Shown here: positions 58,850 to 64,000 of the stretch, piece by piece
How the letters are laid out: the number at the start of each line of letters is the position of its first letter
Position numbering within the stretch: position 1 is the first letter of the stretch
From: a virus
Strand: one strand, 5' to 3'
IMG/VR virus record: IMGVR_UViG_3300042350_002797
Coordinates: 186,001 to 250,000 of that record
Length of the DNA stretch: 64,000 nt
The notes under the pieces: model-generated
Told to the model about the DNA's origin: nothing
Database searches by the model: none
Seen by the model: the letters and a program-made list of their open reading frames with translations, nothing else
Position numbers and translations under genes: made by a program

Positions 58850-59076
58850 TATTCCTCATCCTTAAATTCTTCAAGCAATTTTGCCTGCCATTCTGATTCG
58901 GATAAGTTATGTAGTCCAGTACAATATCCGCTGGCACTACGACCACATCCGCAAGGGACTTGATTTTCTTCTATAGTACTCATATTTTTACCTTTATTAA
59001 AAATAGCATCCCAGTTTTTATCATAAGTCGATTGACTTACACTAAAAGGTCTAGGACGAGATCCTTTGCCTGCCAT
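58849..59076 (-). CDS. Small protein with CDGSH-like iron-sulfur motif
   Basis: The 75-residue protein has a short basic N-terminal part (MAGKGSRPRPFSVSQSTYDK) and then CGCGRSASGYCTGLH, which resembles the CDGSH Fe-S binding motif (CxCx2Sx3PxCDGSH) but is one residue shorter and lacks the Asp. An internal Met at residue 32 could start a smaller form with just the motif. It may bind zinc or a [2Fe-2S] cluster. No other family is recognised. Confidence 0.5.
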   Translation of the reverse strand: MAGKGSRPRPFSVSQSTYDKNWDAIFNKGKNMSTIEENQVPCGCGRSASGYCTGLHNLSESEWQAKLLEEFKDEE

Positions 59077-59077
59077 T

Positions 59078-59248
59078 TTATTCTGCTGTCCCAGTGTTAC
59101 GATCTGCTTTACTAGCCTTAGGCCTGATAGCTGCTGCTAGTTCTGCTTGAATCATTGCACGTTTAAATTCGTAACTACGAGGAGGCAACATGCTGGCCAT
59201 TATCATTTTACTAGACTTACTTAGTTTAAAATTACCTTTAGCTTTCAT
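59078..59248 (-). CDS. Small basic phage protein
   Basis: I use the ATG at 59248 (MKAKGNFKLSKSSKMIMASM, 56 residues), which follows GGAG at good distance; the earlier in-frame ATG at 59275 is less likely. The protein is Lys/Ala-rich with no known motif. It overlaps the upstream membrane protein gene by 11 bases. A nucleic-acid-binding role is possible. Confidence 0.55.
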   Translation of the reverse strand: MKAKGNFKLSKSSKMIMASMLPPRSYEFKRAMIQAELAAAIRPKASKADRNTGTAE

Positions 59249-59414
59249 TTTTACGATTCTCCGGAATAAATTCATTCATTGCTACAACTAGCCATCCAGT
59301 AAATCCAGTAACATAGGCACTGAACATGTTTGGATTATCAAAATTAGTTCCCATACCAATAGCAGTAAAAACTACTATTAATACAGGAGTCCACTTCTTT
59401 AAGAATAATAGCAT
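59238..59414 (-). CDS. Small two-segment membrane protein
   Basis: A 58-residue ORF starts MLLFLKKWTPVLIVVFTAIG and has a second hydrophobic stretch (YVTGFTGWLVVAM) before a short charged tail. Two membrane segments are predicted. It has a GAAAGAAG ribosome-binding region and overlaps the next ORF by 11 bases. Small membrane proteins are common in phages, but no function is assigned. Confidence 0.6.
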   Translation of the reverse strand: MLLFLKKWTPVLIVVFTAIGMGTNFDNPNMFSAYVTGFTGWLVVAMNEFIPENRKNES

Positions 59415-59435
59415 TTGCTTCTTTCAAAAAAAAAT

Positions 59436-59527
59436 TGGCGGAGATAGTTGGATTCGAACCAACGGTAGAGTTTAATCCCTACGACAGTTTAGCAAACTGC
59501 TGCCTTAAGCCTCTCGGCCATATCTCC
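59436..59527 (-). tRNA. tRNA-Ser (GCT)
   Basis: The class II layout has a long variable arm. GCAGT-TTGCTAA-ACTGT gives anticodon GCT. The acceptor is GGAGATA/TATCTCC and CCA is encoded. Confidence 0.93.
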
Positions 59528-59535
59528 GTAAAACT

Positions 59536-59742
59536 TTACTTCTGATATTTCTGATTCATTTCGTCTATAGTTTGATCCCACTTTAATTGTGCTAAAGCTA
59601 ATGTATATACAAGATAACCAGCAAATGAAAGTGCCAACACTGCTACTGCCCAATTAGGCAAATAACTCATTACAAAACCGGTAACAAAACCAGTTAACAT
59701 TACTCCCGCAGTTATTAGAGCTGCTTTAAGTTTTATGTTCAT
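59536..59742 (-). CDS. Small membrane protein
   Basis: The 68-residue protein has two hydrophobic segments (about 8-28 and 32-50) separated by PNW, and a charged C-terminal helix with WDQTIDEMNQKYQK. A two-pass membrane protein with an exposed tail is predicted. No homolog is recognised. It lies in the tRNA cluster between tRNA-Ser and the atypical tRNA-like element. Confidence 0.6.
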   Translation of the reverse strand: MNIKLKAALITAGVMLTGFVTGFVMSYLPNWAVAVLALSFAGYLVYTLALAQLKWDQTIDEMNQKYQK

Positions 59743-59828
59743 TTCTGTTTCCTTTCAAGAACTTAACTAATGAACCTATATATTACATGAAGTTCAAAAA
59801 AAGTTCAAGAACTATTTTTACCAAAATC

Positions 59829-59927
59829 TGGTGTGGTCGGTAGGCTTCGAACCTACAAGAGCTTGGCTTTGCCTGTGCCCATCCCCGACCCAACGAGTGG
59901 GAGCTTTTCCAGTTTGCTTACGACCAC
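59829..59927 (-). tRNA. Atypical tRNA-like RNA with no clear anticodon arm
   Basis: GTGGTCG (5') and CGACCAC (3') form a perfect acceptor stem, the T arm is GTAGG-TTCGAAG-CCTAC, a D-like arm has TGG in its loop, and CCA is encoded. The middle 45 bases do not fold into a standard anticodon hairpin: the only stem (CCCA/TGGG) leaves a 5-base loop or a loop lacking U33. The promoter at 59933 places the transcription start at the predicted 5' end. It may be a degenerate tRNA or a different tRNA-like RNA. Confidence 0.5.
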
Positions 59928-59932
59928 AGCTA

Positions 59933-59961
59933 ATTATATAGTCGTAAATGGTAACTGTCAA
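59933..59961 (-). promoter_or_regulatory. Consensus sigma-70 promoter
   Basis: TTGACA (59956-59961) and TATAAT (59933-59938) have a 17-bp spacer. The expected start is at or next to 59927, the 5' end of the tRNA-like element. Confidence 0.82.
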
Positions 59962-59963
59962 GC

Positions 59964-60143
59964 TTATTCTGCTCTCCATTCTACTCTGCCATATTGATCA
60001 ATATGAGCAATACTTTGCTGTCTTTTTACTTCAACGTATTCTCGACGATCTTCTATAATAGTCCCGCCTCTCTGAACCAATTCAGAGATTTTTATTTTAG
60101 CAACTTGTGTTGCTGGTTCAAATTTTTTAAATTTAATTTCCAT
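59964..60143 (-). CDS. Small basic protein
   Basis: A 59-residue ORF (MEIKFKKFEPATQVAKIKIS...) ends in HIDQYGRVEWRAE. It has a good AAGGAG ribosome-binding site. It is basic, mixed alpha/beta, and has no recognised family. It sits between tRNA-Arg and the tRNA-like element, and its stop is 3 bases from the -35 box of the next promoter. Confidence 0.6.
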   Translation of the reverse strand: MEIKFKKFEPATQVAKIKISELVQRGGTIIEDRREYVEVKRQQSIAHIDQYGRVEWRAE

Positions 60144-60157
60144 AATTATCTCCTTAT

Positions 60158-60232
60158 TGGCCGGTCCGGAGAGATTCGAACTCCCGACAGCTGGTTTCGA
60201 AGACCAGAACTCTTCCGCTGAGCTACGGACCG
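60158..60232 (-). tRNA. tRNA-Arg (TCG)
   Basis: CTGGT-CTTCGAA-ACCAG gives anticodon TCG. The acceptor is CGGTCCG/CGGACCG, the T-loop is TTCGAAT, and CCA is encoded. Confidence 0.93.
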
Positions 60233-60238
60233 AAAACT

Positions 60239-60313
60239 TGGAGCGGATAATCAGATTCGAACTGATGACCTACACGTTGGCAACGTGTCGCACTACCACT
60301 GTGCTATACCCGC
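60239..60313 (-). tRNA. tRNA-Gly (GCC)
   Basis: ACACG-TTGCCAA-CGTGT gives anticodon GCC. The acceptor is GCGGGTA/TATCCGC, the T-loop is TTCGAAT, and CCA is encoded. Confidence 0.93.
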
Positions 60314-60317
60314 TTAT

Positions 60318-60400
60318 TGGTGCGCATGGAGGGACTCGAACCCCCACCCCGAAAGACTAGTTCCTAAGACTAGCGTGTCTACCATTCCACCACATGCGCA
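60318..60400 (-). tRNA. tRNA-Leu (TAG)
   Basis: CTAGT-CTTAGGA-ACTAG gives anticodon TAG. It is a class II tRNA with a variable arm and acceptor TGCGCAT/ATGCGCA; CCA is encoded. Confidence 0.93.
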
Positions 60401-60422
60401 TAAAACTATTTAAAAATAAACT

Positions 60423-60500
60423 TGGAGCTTAGGGTCGGATTTGAACCGACGACTTTACGGTTTTGCAGACCGTTCCATTGGACCACTCTGGCACCTAAGC
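60423..60500 (-). tRNA. tRNA-Cys (GCA)
   Basis: ACGGT-CTGCAAA-ACCGT gives anticodon GCA. The acceptor is GCTTAGG/CCTAAGC, the T-loop is TTCAAAT, and CCA is encoded. Confidence 0.92.
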
Positions 60501-60501
60501 G

Positions 60502-61062
60502 TTAAAATTCTACCCACTCACGAAATCTTACACTCAACGATAATCGTTGTTGTGATCCTGAGTTGAATATACTATGAGGAACATCTATTCTATACAATGT
60601 CGGTTCTGTCAAATAATAGCTGTCAATTTCTTCTACATCCTCTAACTCGAATACATGCCCTTCAGGCAAAGAATTATATTCTAAATATTCTTTAGATTCA
60701 ACTTTTTTCTTATCAGAGTTTTTAGTTATAAATTTTTCTTGATCTTTAACTTTATAAAAACTAGTTCTAGTTTCCGTTGTACAATTGTAAATTGGTATGT
60801 TAAGTGAAAAAGGAAAAGTTATTTTCCAATCAGTATGAATTGGCCATAATTTATTCGGAGGAACCGAAACAACTGCAACATCATTAACATTACTCCAATC
60901 AGTATATATTGAAATACCATCGACTAAAGGTTTACATTTTTGAAATAAGATCGGATCATGACTTCTAAAACCTCCATGTATTTTATAATCATCAGGTAGA
61001 TTCTTATAAACAATATCGCCAATTTTTTCCCAATCGGGTATTTTCACAGATTTGTATAGCAT
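60502..61062 (-). CDS. 2OG-oxygenase-like protein 5 (short form)
   Basis: The 186-residue protein has LWPIHTDWKITFPFSLNIPI with an HxD pair, TSFYKV, and a C-terminal EPTLYRIDVPHSIF with the distal His and RLSLSVRF with Arg. This layout matches the short 2OG-oxygenase-like proteins at 51032 and 61073 and fits an Fe(II)/2OG enzyme. The start at 61062 is divergent from 61073 with only 10 bases between. Function unknown. Confidence 0.65.
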   Translation of the reverse strand: MLYKSVKIPDWEKIGDIVYKNLPDDYKIHGGFRSHDPILFQKCKPLVDGISIYTDWSNVNDVAVVSVPPNKLWPIHTDWKITFPFSLNIPIYNCTTETRTSFYKVKDQEKFITKNSDKKKVESKEYLEYNSLPEGHVFELEDVEEIDSYYLTEPTLYRIDVPHSIFNSGSQQRLSLSVRFREWVEF

Positions 61063-61072
61063 AAGTATATAT

Positions 61073-61708
61073 ATGACAAATTTTTATTCACTTTCTTTTC
61101 CTGTATTGCCTGACAATTTAAATCGACAACTTTTACAATATGCTCTCGATAAAAAAGATACATCAGGGTTCGACGTAATTAACATCAACGAAGTAAACCA
61201 GGAGACTTTAACATTTAAAGACTTTCATAAAGAAACAAACACAAATATAACTTCTTATTTTATAATCCCATTATCTGAAGAATTAAAAAAAGAAATACAC
61301 TCTTTTTTAGGAGATTCTTTGTTTCCGCATTCTAAAATAGATTATTATTTACATTATATAGTCGGAGATTCAAAATTTGTTCCCCATCGAGATCCTGGAA
61401 GGACAGTTTGTTTTCTTTATAATTTAACTGATGACAATGCCGATACAATTTGGTTTAAATCTAAAAATAATGATAAAAAAATAATGTATCTTTTAAATGA
61501 GATCGATCAGATTGAGTCTAAAAAATTTGAAAAGCACCAGTGGTATTTGTTAAACACAGATGAAATACATGCTGTTTTTGGTATTAACGGACCTCGTATA
61601 GGATTGACCTGCAATCTAACTACGAGTTTTTCTAATATAACTACCTTCGAATCTTTTGTAAAACAATACGACAATTTACTGGTTGCGGAGAACAGGAATC
61701 GAACCTGA
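61073..61708 (+). CDS. 2OG-oxygenase-like protein 6
   Basis: The frame is open from a TTG at 61052, but the ATG at 61073 (MTNFYSLSFPVLPD, 211 residues) is the likelier start. FVPHRDPGRTVCFLYNL gives the HxD pair, and LLNTDEIHAVFG and GPRIGLTCNL carry the distal His and Arg. The gene's end overlaps the antisense tRNA-Met by 29 bases. Its start is 10 bases from the divergent gene at 61062. It is most similar in layout to the protein at 60502. Confidence 0.65.
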   Translation: MTNFYSLSFPVLPDNLNRQLLQYALDKKDTSGFDVININEVNQETLTFKDFHKETNTNITSYFIIPLSEELKKEIHSFLGDSLFPHSKIDYYLHYIVGDSKFVPHRDPGRTVCFLYNLTDDNADTIWFKSKNNDKKIMYLLNEIDQIESKKFEKHQWYLLNTDEIHAVFGINGPRIGLTCNLTTSFSNITTFESFVKQYDNLLVAENRNRT

Positions 61709-61755
61709 TGTCTTCAGCTTATGAGACTGACGAGTAAACCGTTTCTCCCCTCCGC
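61680..61755 (-). tRNA. tRNA-Met (CAT)
   Basis: TCAGT-CTCATAA-GCTGA gives anticodon CAT. The acceptor is GCGGAG/CTCCGC plus one G-T pair, and the T-loop is TTCGATT. Whether it is elongator, initiator or lysidine-modified Ile2 type is not decided. There is an extra A before CCA. Its 3' end is antisense to the end of the ORF at 61073. Confidence 0.85.
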
Positions 61756-61760
61756 CATTA

Positions 61761-62588
61761 TTAATCTGTATAAATTTTCGAATAATCGAAAGCTATTCGA
61801 TGTAAAACTCTATTGGCCATATCTTCAAATGGCCAACGTTTATGAATACTTAACCATTGTTCAGAAATTACAATGTCTCCGTCTTCCCAATCATGATGAT
61901 AAACATATTTTTCTTGTAAGATATGATCAGTTAAAAGATTCATAATTTCTTTAAACTCTTTTTCTTCGTAGTTTTCAAATCCGAAAATTTGTAGAAAAGG
62001 AAAAAATAAACCTTTGTTTCCTTCTTTATTAATTTGTACTAAATTAACCGGATTATCTTTATCTATATGTTCTATAAAAAATCTACTATTGGAATATGAA
62101 CCTACTTTGTATCCACAGTATACTTTGATATTGTTAATTTTTTCTTTTATGTCGCTAGGCAAATCTTCATAAGAACGGATGTTGTTTATCCAACTAGTTC
62201 TTGAACCTTTTGTTCCTTCTACACCATACAACCAAATTAATGGAGATCGTTGCTTGTTGCTAGGTTGATTTGCATGCCAATCTAAAGCAGCTTTATGACC
62301 AAATAATCCTTCCTCACCATACTCGTTCTTTTTTCCGGTAACACGTAGTATACCATCATTTACTCTGATGTGTTTAATTCTTTCTACGTCTGGAGGATAA
62401 TATTGATATTTTCCTATTTTAGAACAAAAATTTAACTCTTGTTCAGGAGTAAGTTTTTGATTTTTAAAAACAACAACCATGTTTTTTACAACTAACTTAC
62501 CTATTTCTATAATTTCTTGATCGGACAGATCATTTAAATTTTCATTTATAAAAACGGTCCACCCGTTGTCTGCATAACTTATATTCAT
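61761..62588 (-). CDS. TauD/TfdA-like 2OG oxygenase
   Basis: The 275-residue protein resembles TauD-type dioxygenases. ALDWHANQPS is the usual HxD region but reads H-A-N, with Asn in place of Asp. The distal segment IHKRWPFEDMANRVLHRIAF carries conserved His and Arg residues. The fold suits oxidation of small substrates such as sulfonates or amino acids, but the changed iron ligand may alter activity. The adjacent tRNA-Met begins 5 bases after its stop. A zinc-ribbon-like gene overlaps its start (ATGA). Confidence 0.75.
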   Translation of the reverse strand: MNISYADNGWTVFINENLNDLSDQEIIEIGKLVVKNMVVVFKNQKLTPEQELNFCSKIGKYQYYPPDVERIKHIRVNDGILRVTGKKNEYGEEGLFGHKAALDWHANQPSNKQRSPLIWLYGVEGTKGSRTSWINNIRSYEDLPSDIKEKINNIKVYCGYKVGSYSNSRFFIEHIDKDNPVNLVQINKEGNKGLFFPFLQIFGFENYEEKEFKEIMNLLTDHILQEKYVYHHDWEDGDIVISEQWLSIHKRWPFEDMANRVLHRIAFDYSKIYTD

Positions 62589-62878
62589 AGATCTTCTACA
62601 TCTTTTCCATTATCTACATAAAATTTATCTTGTTTGTGTTTACGTTCCTGCATAGTTTCTTCTTTGAACCATTTTCGAGGATTACCACACATATAACACT
62701 TGGGATCACCGCAGTTTAGTATATGTTTCTTATGATTACGATGCGGTTGTTCTAAATACTTCCACTTACCATTGTGATGCATATAGTAATCTTTGGCTAT
62801 ACGCACTTGTCTTTCGATTGCCACTTCATCTTTATGAAGTCTCTTGCTATGATGAAACTTATCTAATTCTGTACTCAT
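62585..62878 (-). CDS. Small phage protein with CxxC zinc-like motif
   Basis: The 97-residue basic protein is helical and His-rich at its N-terminus (HHSKRLHKDEVAIERQVR), followed by CGDPKCYMCGNPRKW, with three or four Cys in a zinc-knuckle-like cluster. It has a Lys/Asp-rich C-terminus. Similar small phage proteins with CGNPRKW are familiar but have no known role. It overlaps the TauD-like gene start and lies just after tRNA-Ser (TGA). Confidence 0.62.
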   Translation of the reverse strand: MSTELDKFHHSKRLHKDEVAIERQVRIAKDYYMHHNGKWKYLEQPHRNHKKHILNCGDPKCYMCGNPRKWFKEETMQERKHKQDKFYVDNGKDVEDL

Positions 62879-62892
62879 AACAATCTCCTAGT

Positions 62893-62982
62893 TGGCGGAA
62901 GCGGTGAGATTCGAACTCACGGAACATTTCTGTTCGTCTGTTTTCAAGACAGGTGCAATAAACCGGACTCTGCCACACTTCC
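62893..62982 (-). tRNA. tRNA-Ser (TGA)
   Basis: CTGT-CTTGAAA-ACAG gives anticodon TGA. The acceptor is GGAAGTG/CGCTTCC, the class II variable arm is clear and CCA is encoded. Confidence 0.92.
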
Positions 62983-63001
62983 ATAATACTTATACTAATA
63001 T

Positions 63002-63093
63002 TGGTACCAGCGGTAGGAATCGAACCTACTCAAGAACGCTAATCTGGCGCTAAAAGGTGTATAAGACCTCTCTGACTTCCAAGTCTCGCTGGC
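63002..63093 (-). tRNA. Class II tRNA with anticodon TAT (isotype uncertain)
   Basis: GCCAGCG and CGCTGGT form the acceptor (one G-T pair), GAGGT-CTTATAC-ACCTT gives anticodon TAT, and T arm and CCA are standard. The D arm is reduced and the variable arm is long (AGCGC/GCGTT stem), although isoleucine tRNAs normally have short ones. It could read AUA as isoleucine or be a modified Leu/Tyr-type tRNA. Confidence 0.65.
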
Positions 63094-63112
63094 ATATTTG
63101 GTAGGAAAAATT

Positions 63113-63186
63113 TGGTAGCCCGTGACAGAATCGAACTGCCGTAACCGCCGTGTAAAGACGGAGTTCTACCATTAAACTAACGGGCC
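63113..63186 (-). tRNA. tRNA-Val (TAC)
   Basis: CCGTC-TTTACAC-GGCGG gives anticodon TAC. The acceptor is GGCCCGT/ACGGGCT, and CCA is encoded. Confidence 0.9.
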
Positions 63187-63241
63187 TTAAATTCTCTAAG
63201 ATAAGAATTTCGTTTTGTATCTTTTTTGTATCGTCTGTAGT

Positions 63242-63265
63242 TTCTACCAACTGAGCTAACCTCCC
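63242..63265 (-). pseudogene. 5'-half remnant of a tRNA gene
   Basis: The minus strand reads GGGAGGTTAGCTCAGTTGG then TAGA, a clear tRNA 5' acceptor strand and D arm with normal spacing. It is then followed by unrelated AT-rich sequence with no anticodon or T arm. The adjacent 63270-63325 forms a hairpin (ACACACTC/GAGTGTGT with inner ATATGC/GCATAT). Nothing else is seen between 63187 and 63329. Confidence 0.6.
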
Positions 63266-63329
63266 ATACAGGAACACACTCACGTTTCTTATGTCTCTAT
63301 ATGCTATCTGCATATCGAGTGTGTTTTTA

Positions 63330-63407
63330 TATGGCGTCCCGTACCGGATTCGAACCGGTGTGTTCGCCGTGAAAGGGCGGTATCCTAGGCCTCTAGATGA
63401 ACGGGAC
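63330..63407 (-). tRNA. tRNA-Glu (TTC)
   Basis: CCGCC-CTTTCAC-GGCG gives anticodon TTC. The acceptor is GTCCCGT/ACGGGAC, the T-loop is TTCGAAT, and CCA is encoded. Confidence 0.92.
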
Positions 63408-63447
63408 TTTGTTTTTAAAATTGTTAAAGAACACTTACTATGCCAAC

Positions 63448-63476
63448 AGTATACAATCTTACTTTGTTACTGTCAA
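63448..63476 (-). promoter_or_regulatory. Sigma-70-type promoter
   Basis: TTGACA (63471-63476) and TATACT (63448-63453) have a 17-bp spacer. It should drive tRNA-Glu and downstream minus-strand tRNAs. Confidence 0.78.
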
Positions 63477-63483
63477 CAGTATT

Positions 63484-63559
63484 TGGTGCTGCCTCCAGGT
63501 TACGATCCTGGTTCCTCGGTTCTTCAGACCGGTGCTATGACCACATCAGCTAAAGCAGC
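63484..63559 (-). tRNA. tRNA-Phe (GAA)
   Basis: CGGT-CTGAAGA-ACCG gives anticodon GAA. The acceptor is GCTGCTT/AGGCAGC and CCA is encoded. The T-loop is ATCGTAA in place of TTCGAAT. Confidence 0.87.
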
Positions 63560-63561
63560 TT

Positions 63562-63637
63562 TGGGGTGTCCTACCGGTATCGATCCGGTACTTCCAGTTT
63601 CACAGACTAGTATGCAGGCCACTACATTAAGGACACC
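63562..63637 (-). tRNA. tRNA-His (GTG)
   Basis: CTAGT-CTGTGAA-ACTGG gives anticodon GTG. The acceptor GTGTCCT/AGGACAC with an extra 5' G opposite C73 is the histidine hallmark, and CCA is encoded. The T-loop is ATCGATA. Confidence 0.88.
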
Positions 63638-63643
63638 ATTGTT

Positions 63644-63718
63644 TGGCACCGCCTAAGAGAATCGAACTCCTATTTCCTGGTTCGCAACCAAGTGTACTAT
63701 CCATTGTACTAAAGCGAT
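63644..63718 (-). tRNA. tRNA-Arg (GCG)
   Basis: CTTGG-TTGCGAA-CCAGG gives anticodon GCG. The acceptor is ATCGCTT/AGGCGGT with two G-T pairs, and CCA is encoded. Confidence 0.85.
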
Positions 63719-63720
63719 AA

Positions 63721-63726
63721 TAAATA
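63721..63726 (+). promoter_or_regulatory. Possible late-type promoter box
   Basis: TAAATA lies 5 bases before the ATG at 63732 and immediately next to the tRNA-Arg 5' end. As with the box at 28288, it would give a leaderless mRNA. Confidence 0.3.
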
Positions 63727-63731
63727 TTGCC

Positions 63732-64000
63732 ATGGAACTTCTTGATATATTATATACACCACTGGATCTGCCTGCTCCGCCTACTTGCAATGCACAATCT
63801 ATAATTGATTGGATCGATCATAATAAAGAACAATTAGAACCTTACAAACAATATGCATATGATAATGAATTAACTTCTGAAAAAAATACTAAAGTTAAAT
63901 GGCCTTGGAACATGGGGCTTGCTTATCTTAATTGGCAAGATCAAGGACCTGGGTGGCTATGTAACTTTGACAAAGAGTTTCCAGAACTCAGTAAGTATAT
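63732..64000 (+). CDS. Protein of unknown function, partial
   Basis: An open frame begins at the ATG at 63732 and runs to the right edge without a stop for 89 codons. It begins MELLDILYTPLDLPAPPTCN and contains VKWPWNMGLAYLNWQDQG. The acidic/aromatic composition resembles the starts of the 2OG-oxygenase-like proteins nearby, but the diagnostic His/Asp motifs lie beyond the window. The function is not assigned. Confidence 0.6.
   Translation, partial: MELLDILYTPLDLPAPPTCNAQSIIDWIDHNKEQLEPYKQYAYDNELTSEKNTKVKWPWNMGLAYLNWQDQGPGWLCNFDKEFPELSKY

Noticed and set aside
60157-60360. Plus-strand ORF antisense to tRNA genes
   Set aside because: Its apparent peptide motif (ERFELPTAGFEDQ) is the well-known artefact of translating tRNA sequence.
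63291-63656. Plus-strand ORF across tRNA-Glu, Phe and His
   Set aside because: It is entirely antisense to tRNA genes and shows the same tRNA-derived peptide patterns.
1-64000. CRISPR arrays, insertion sequences, integrase
   Set aside because: No regularly spaced repeats, transposase-like ORF or recombinase motif was seen; short repeats are in-frame fibre repeats or regulatory hairpins.

Overview
The window looks like part of the genome of a large, AT-rich, T4-like marine myovirus with a Gram-negative host. The T4-like reading rests on a clamp-loader ATPase, an ATP-dependent DNA ligase, a GroES-like co-chaperonin, PhoH, MazG, dCMP deaminase, several very long fibre-type genes, a large tRNA set, and repeated TAAATA late-promoter boxes 14-25 bases upstream of start codons. 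A spanin-like pair, KDO-8-phosphate synthase and two LPS-type glycosyltransferases point to a Gram-negative host. No integrase, insertion sequence or CRISPR array was seen.

Layout. 1-6.6 kb: lysis pair, then replication, nucleotide and chaperone genes. 6.6-28 kb: a run of virion/fibre genes on the minus strand, interrupted by a fatty-acid desaturase and a family-25 glycosyltransferase; the 12.5-19 kb part is visibly richer in G+C than its flanks. 28-43.5 kb: mixed metabolic genes (A-type Fe-S carrier, UV endonuclease, KdsA, glycosyltransferases, QueD-like protein, another fibre, Bax-inhibitor-1-like membrane protein, DNA ligase, ClpP, SGNH hydrolase, metallophosphoesterase), ending in a small AbrB-like protein and translation factor IF-1. 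43.6-56.6 kb: an acyl-carrier-protein-based biosynthetic region. 56.6-64 kb: about 17 tRNA genes on the minus strand with small genes and several 2-oxoglutarate-oxygenase-like genes between them, plus two stretches that may hold structured RNAs.

The most unusual part is 43.6-56.1 kb. It encodes two acyl carrier proteins, the phosphopantetheinyl transferase AcpS, a ketoacyl-ACP synthase with an intact Cys-His-His triad, a FabZ-type dehydratase, three membrane desaturases (a fourth sits at 11.8 kb), a Rieske oxygenase, a PP-loop ATPase, three cupin or 2OG-oxygenase-like proteins, two acetyltransferase-like proteins, two small ABM-like ferredoxin-fold proteins and a UbiB-type kinase. Reading frames overlap or nearly touch within each block. 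This reads as a phage-encoded pathway that builds and oxidatively tailors an acyl chain on a carrier protein. The product is unknown, and no reductases are visible here, so host KR/ER enzymes would have to contribute.

Regulation visible in the sequence: near-consensus sigma-70 promoters (TTGACA, 17-18 bp, TATAAT) before many metabolic genes and tRNAs; TAAATA late-type boxes before fibre genes and the acyl operon; and at least five inverted repeats that span a late-type box and the ribosome-binding site or start codon, the arrangement known for the T4 lysozyme gene, in which read-through mRNA hides its start site while late mRNA exposes it.
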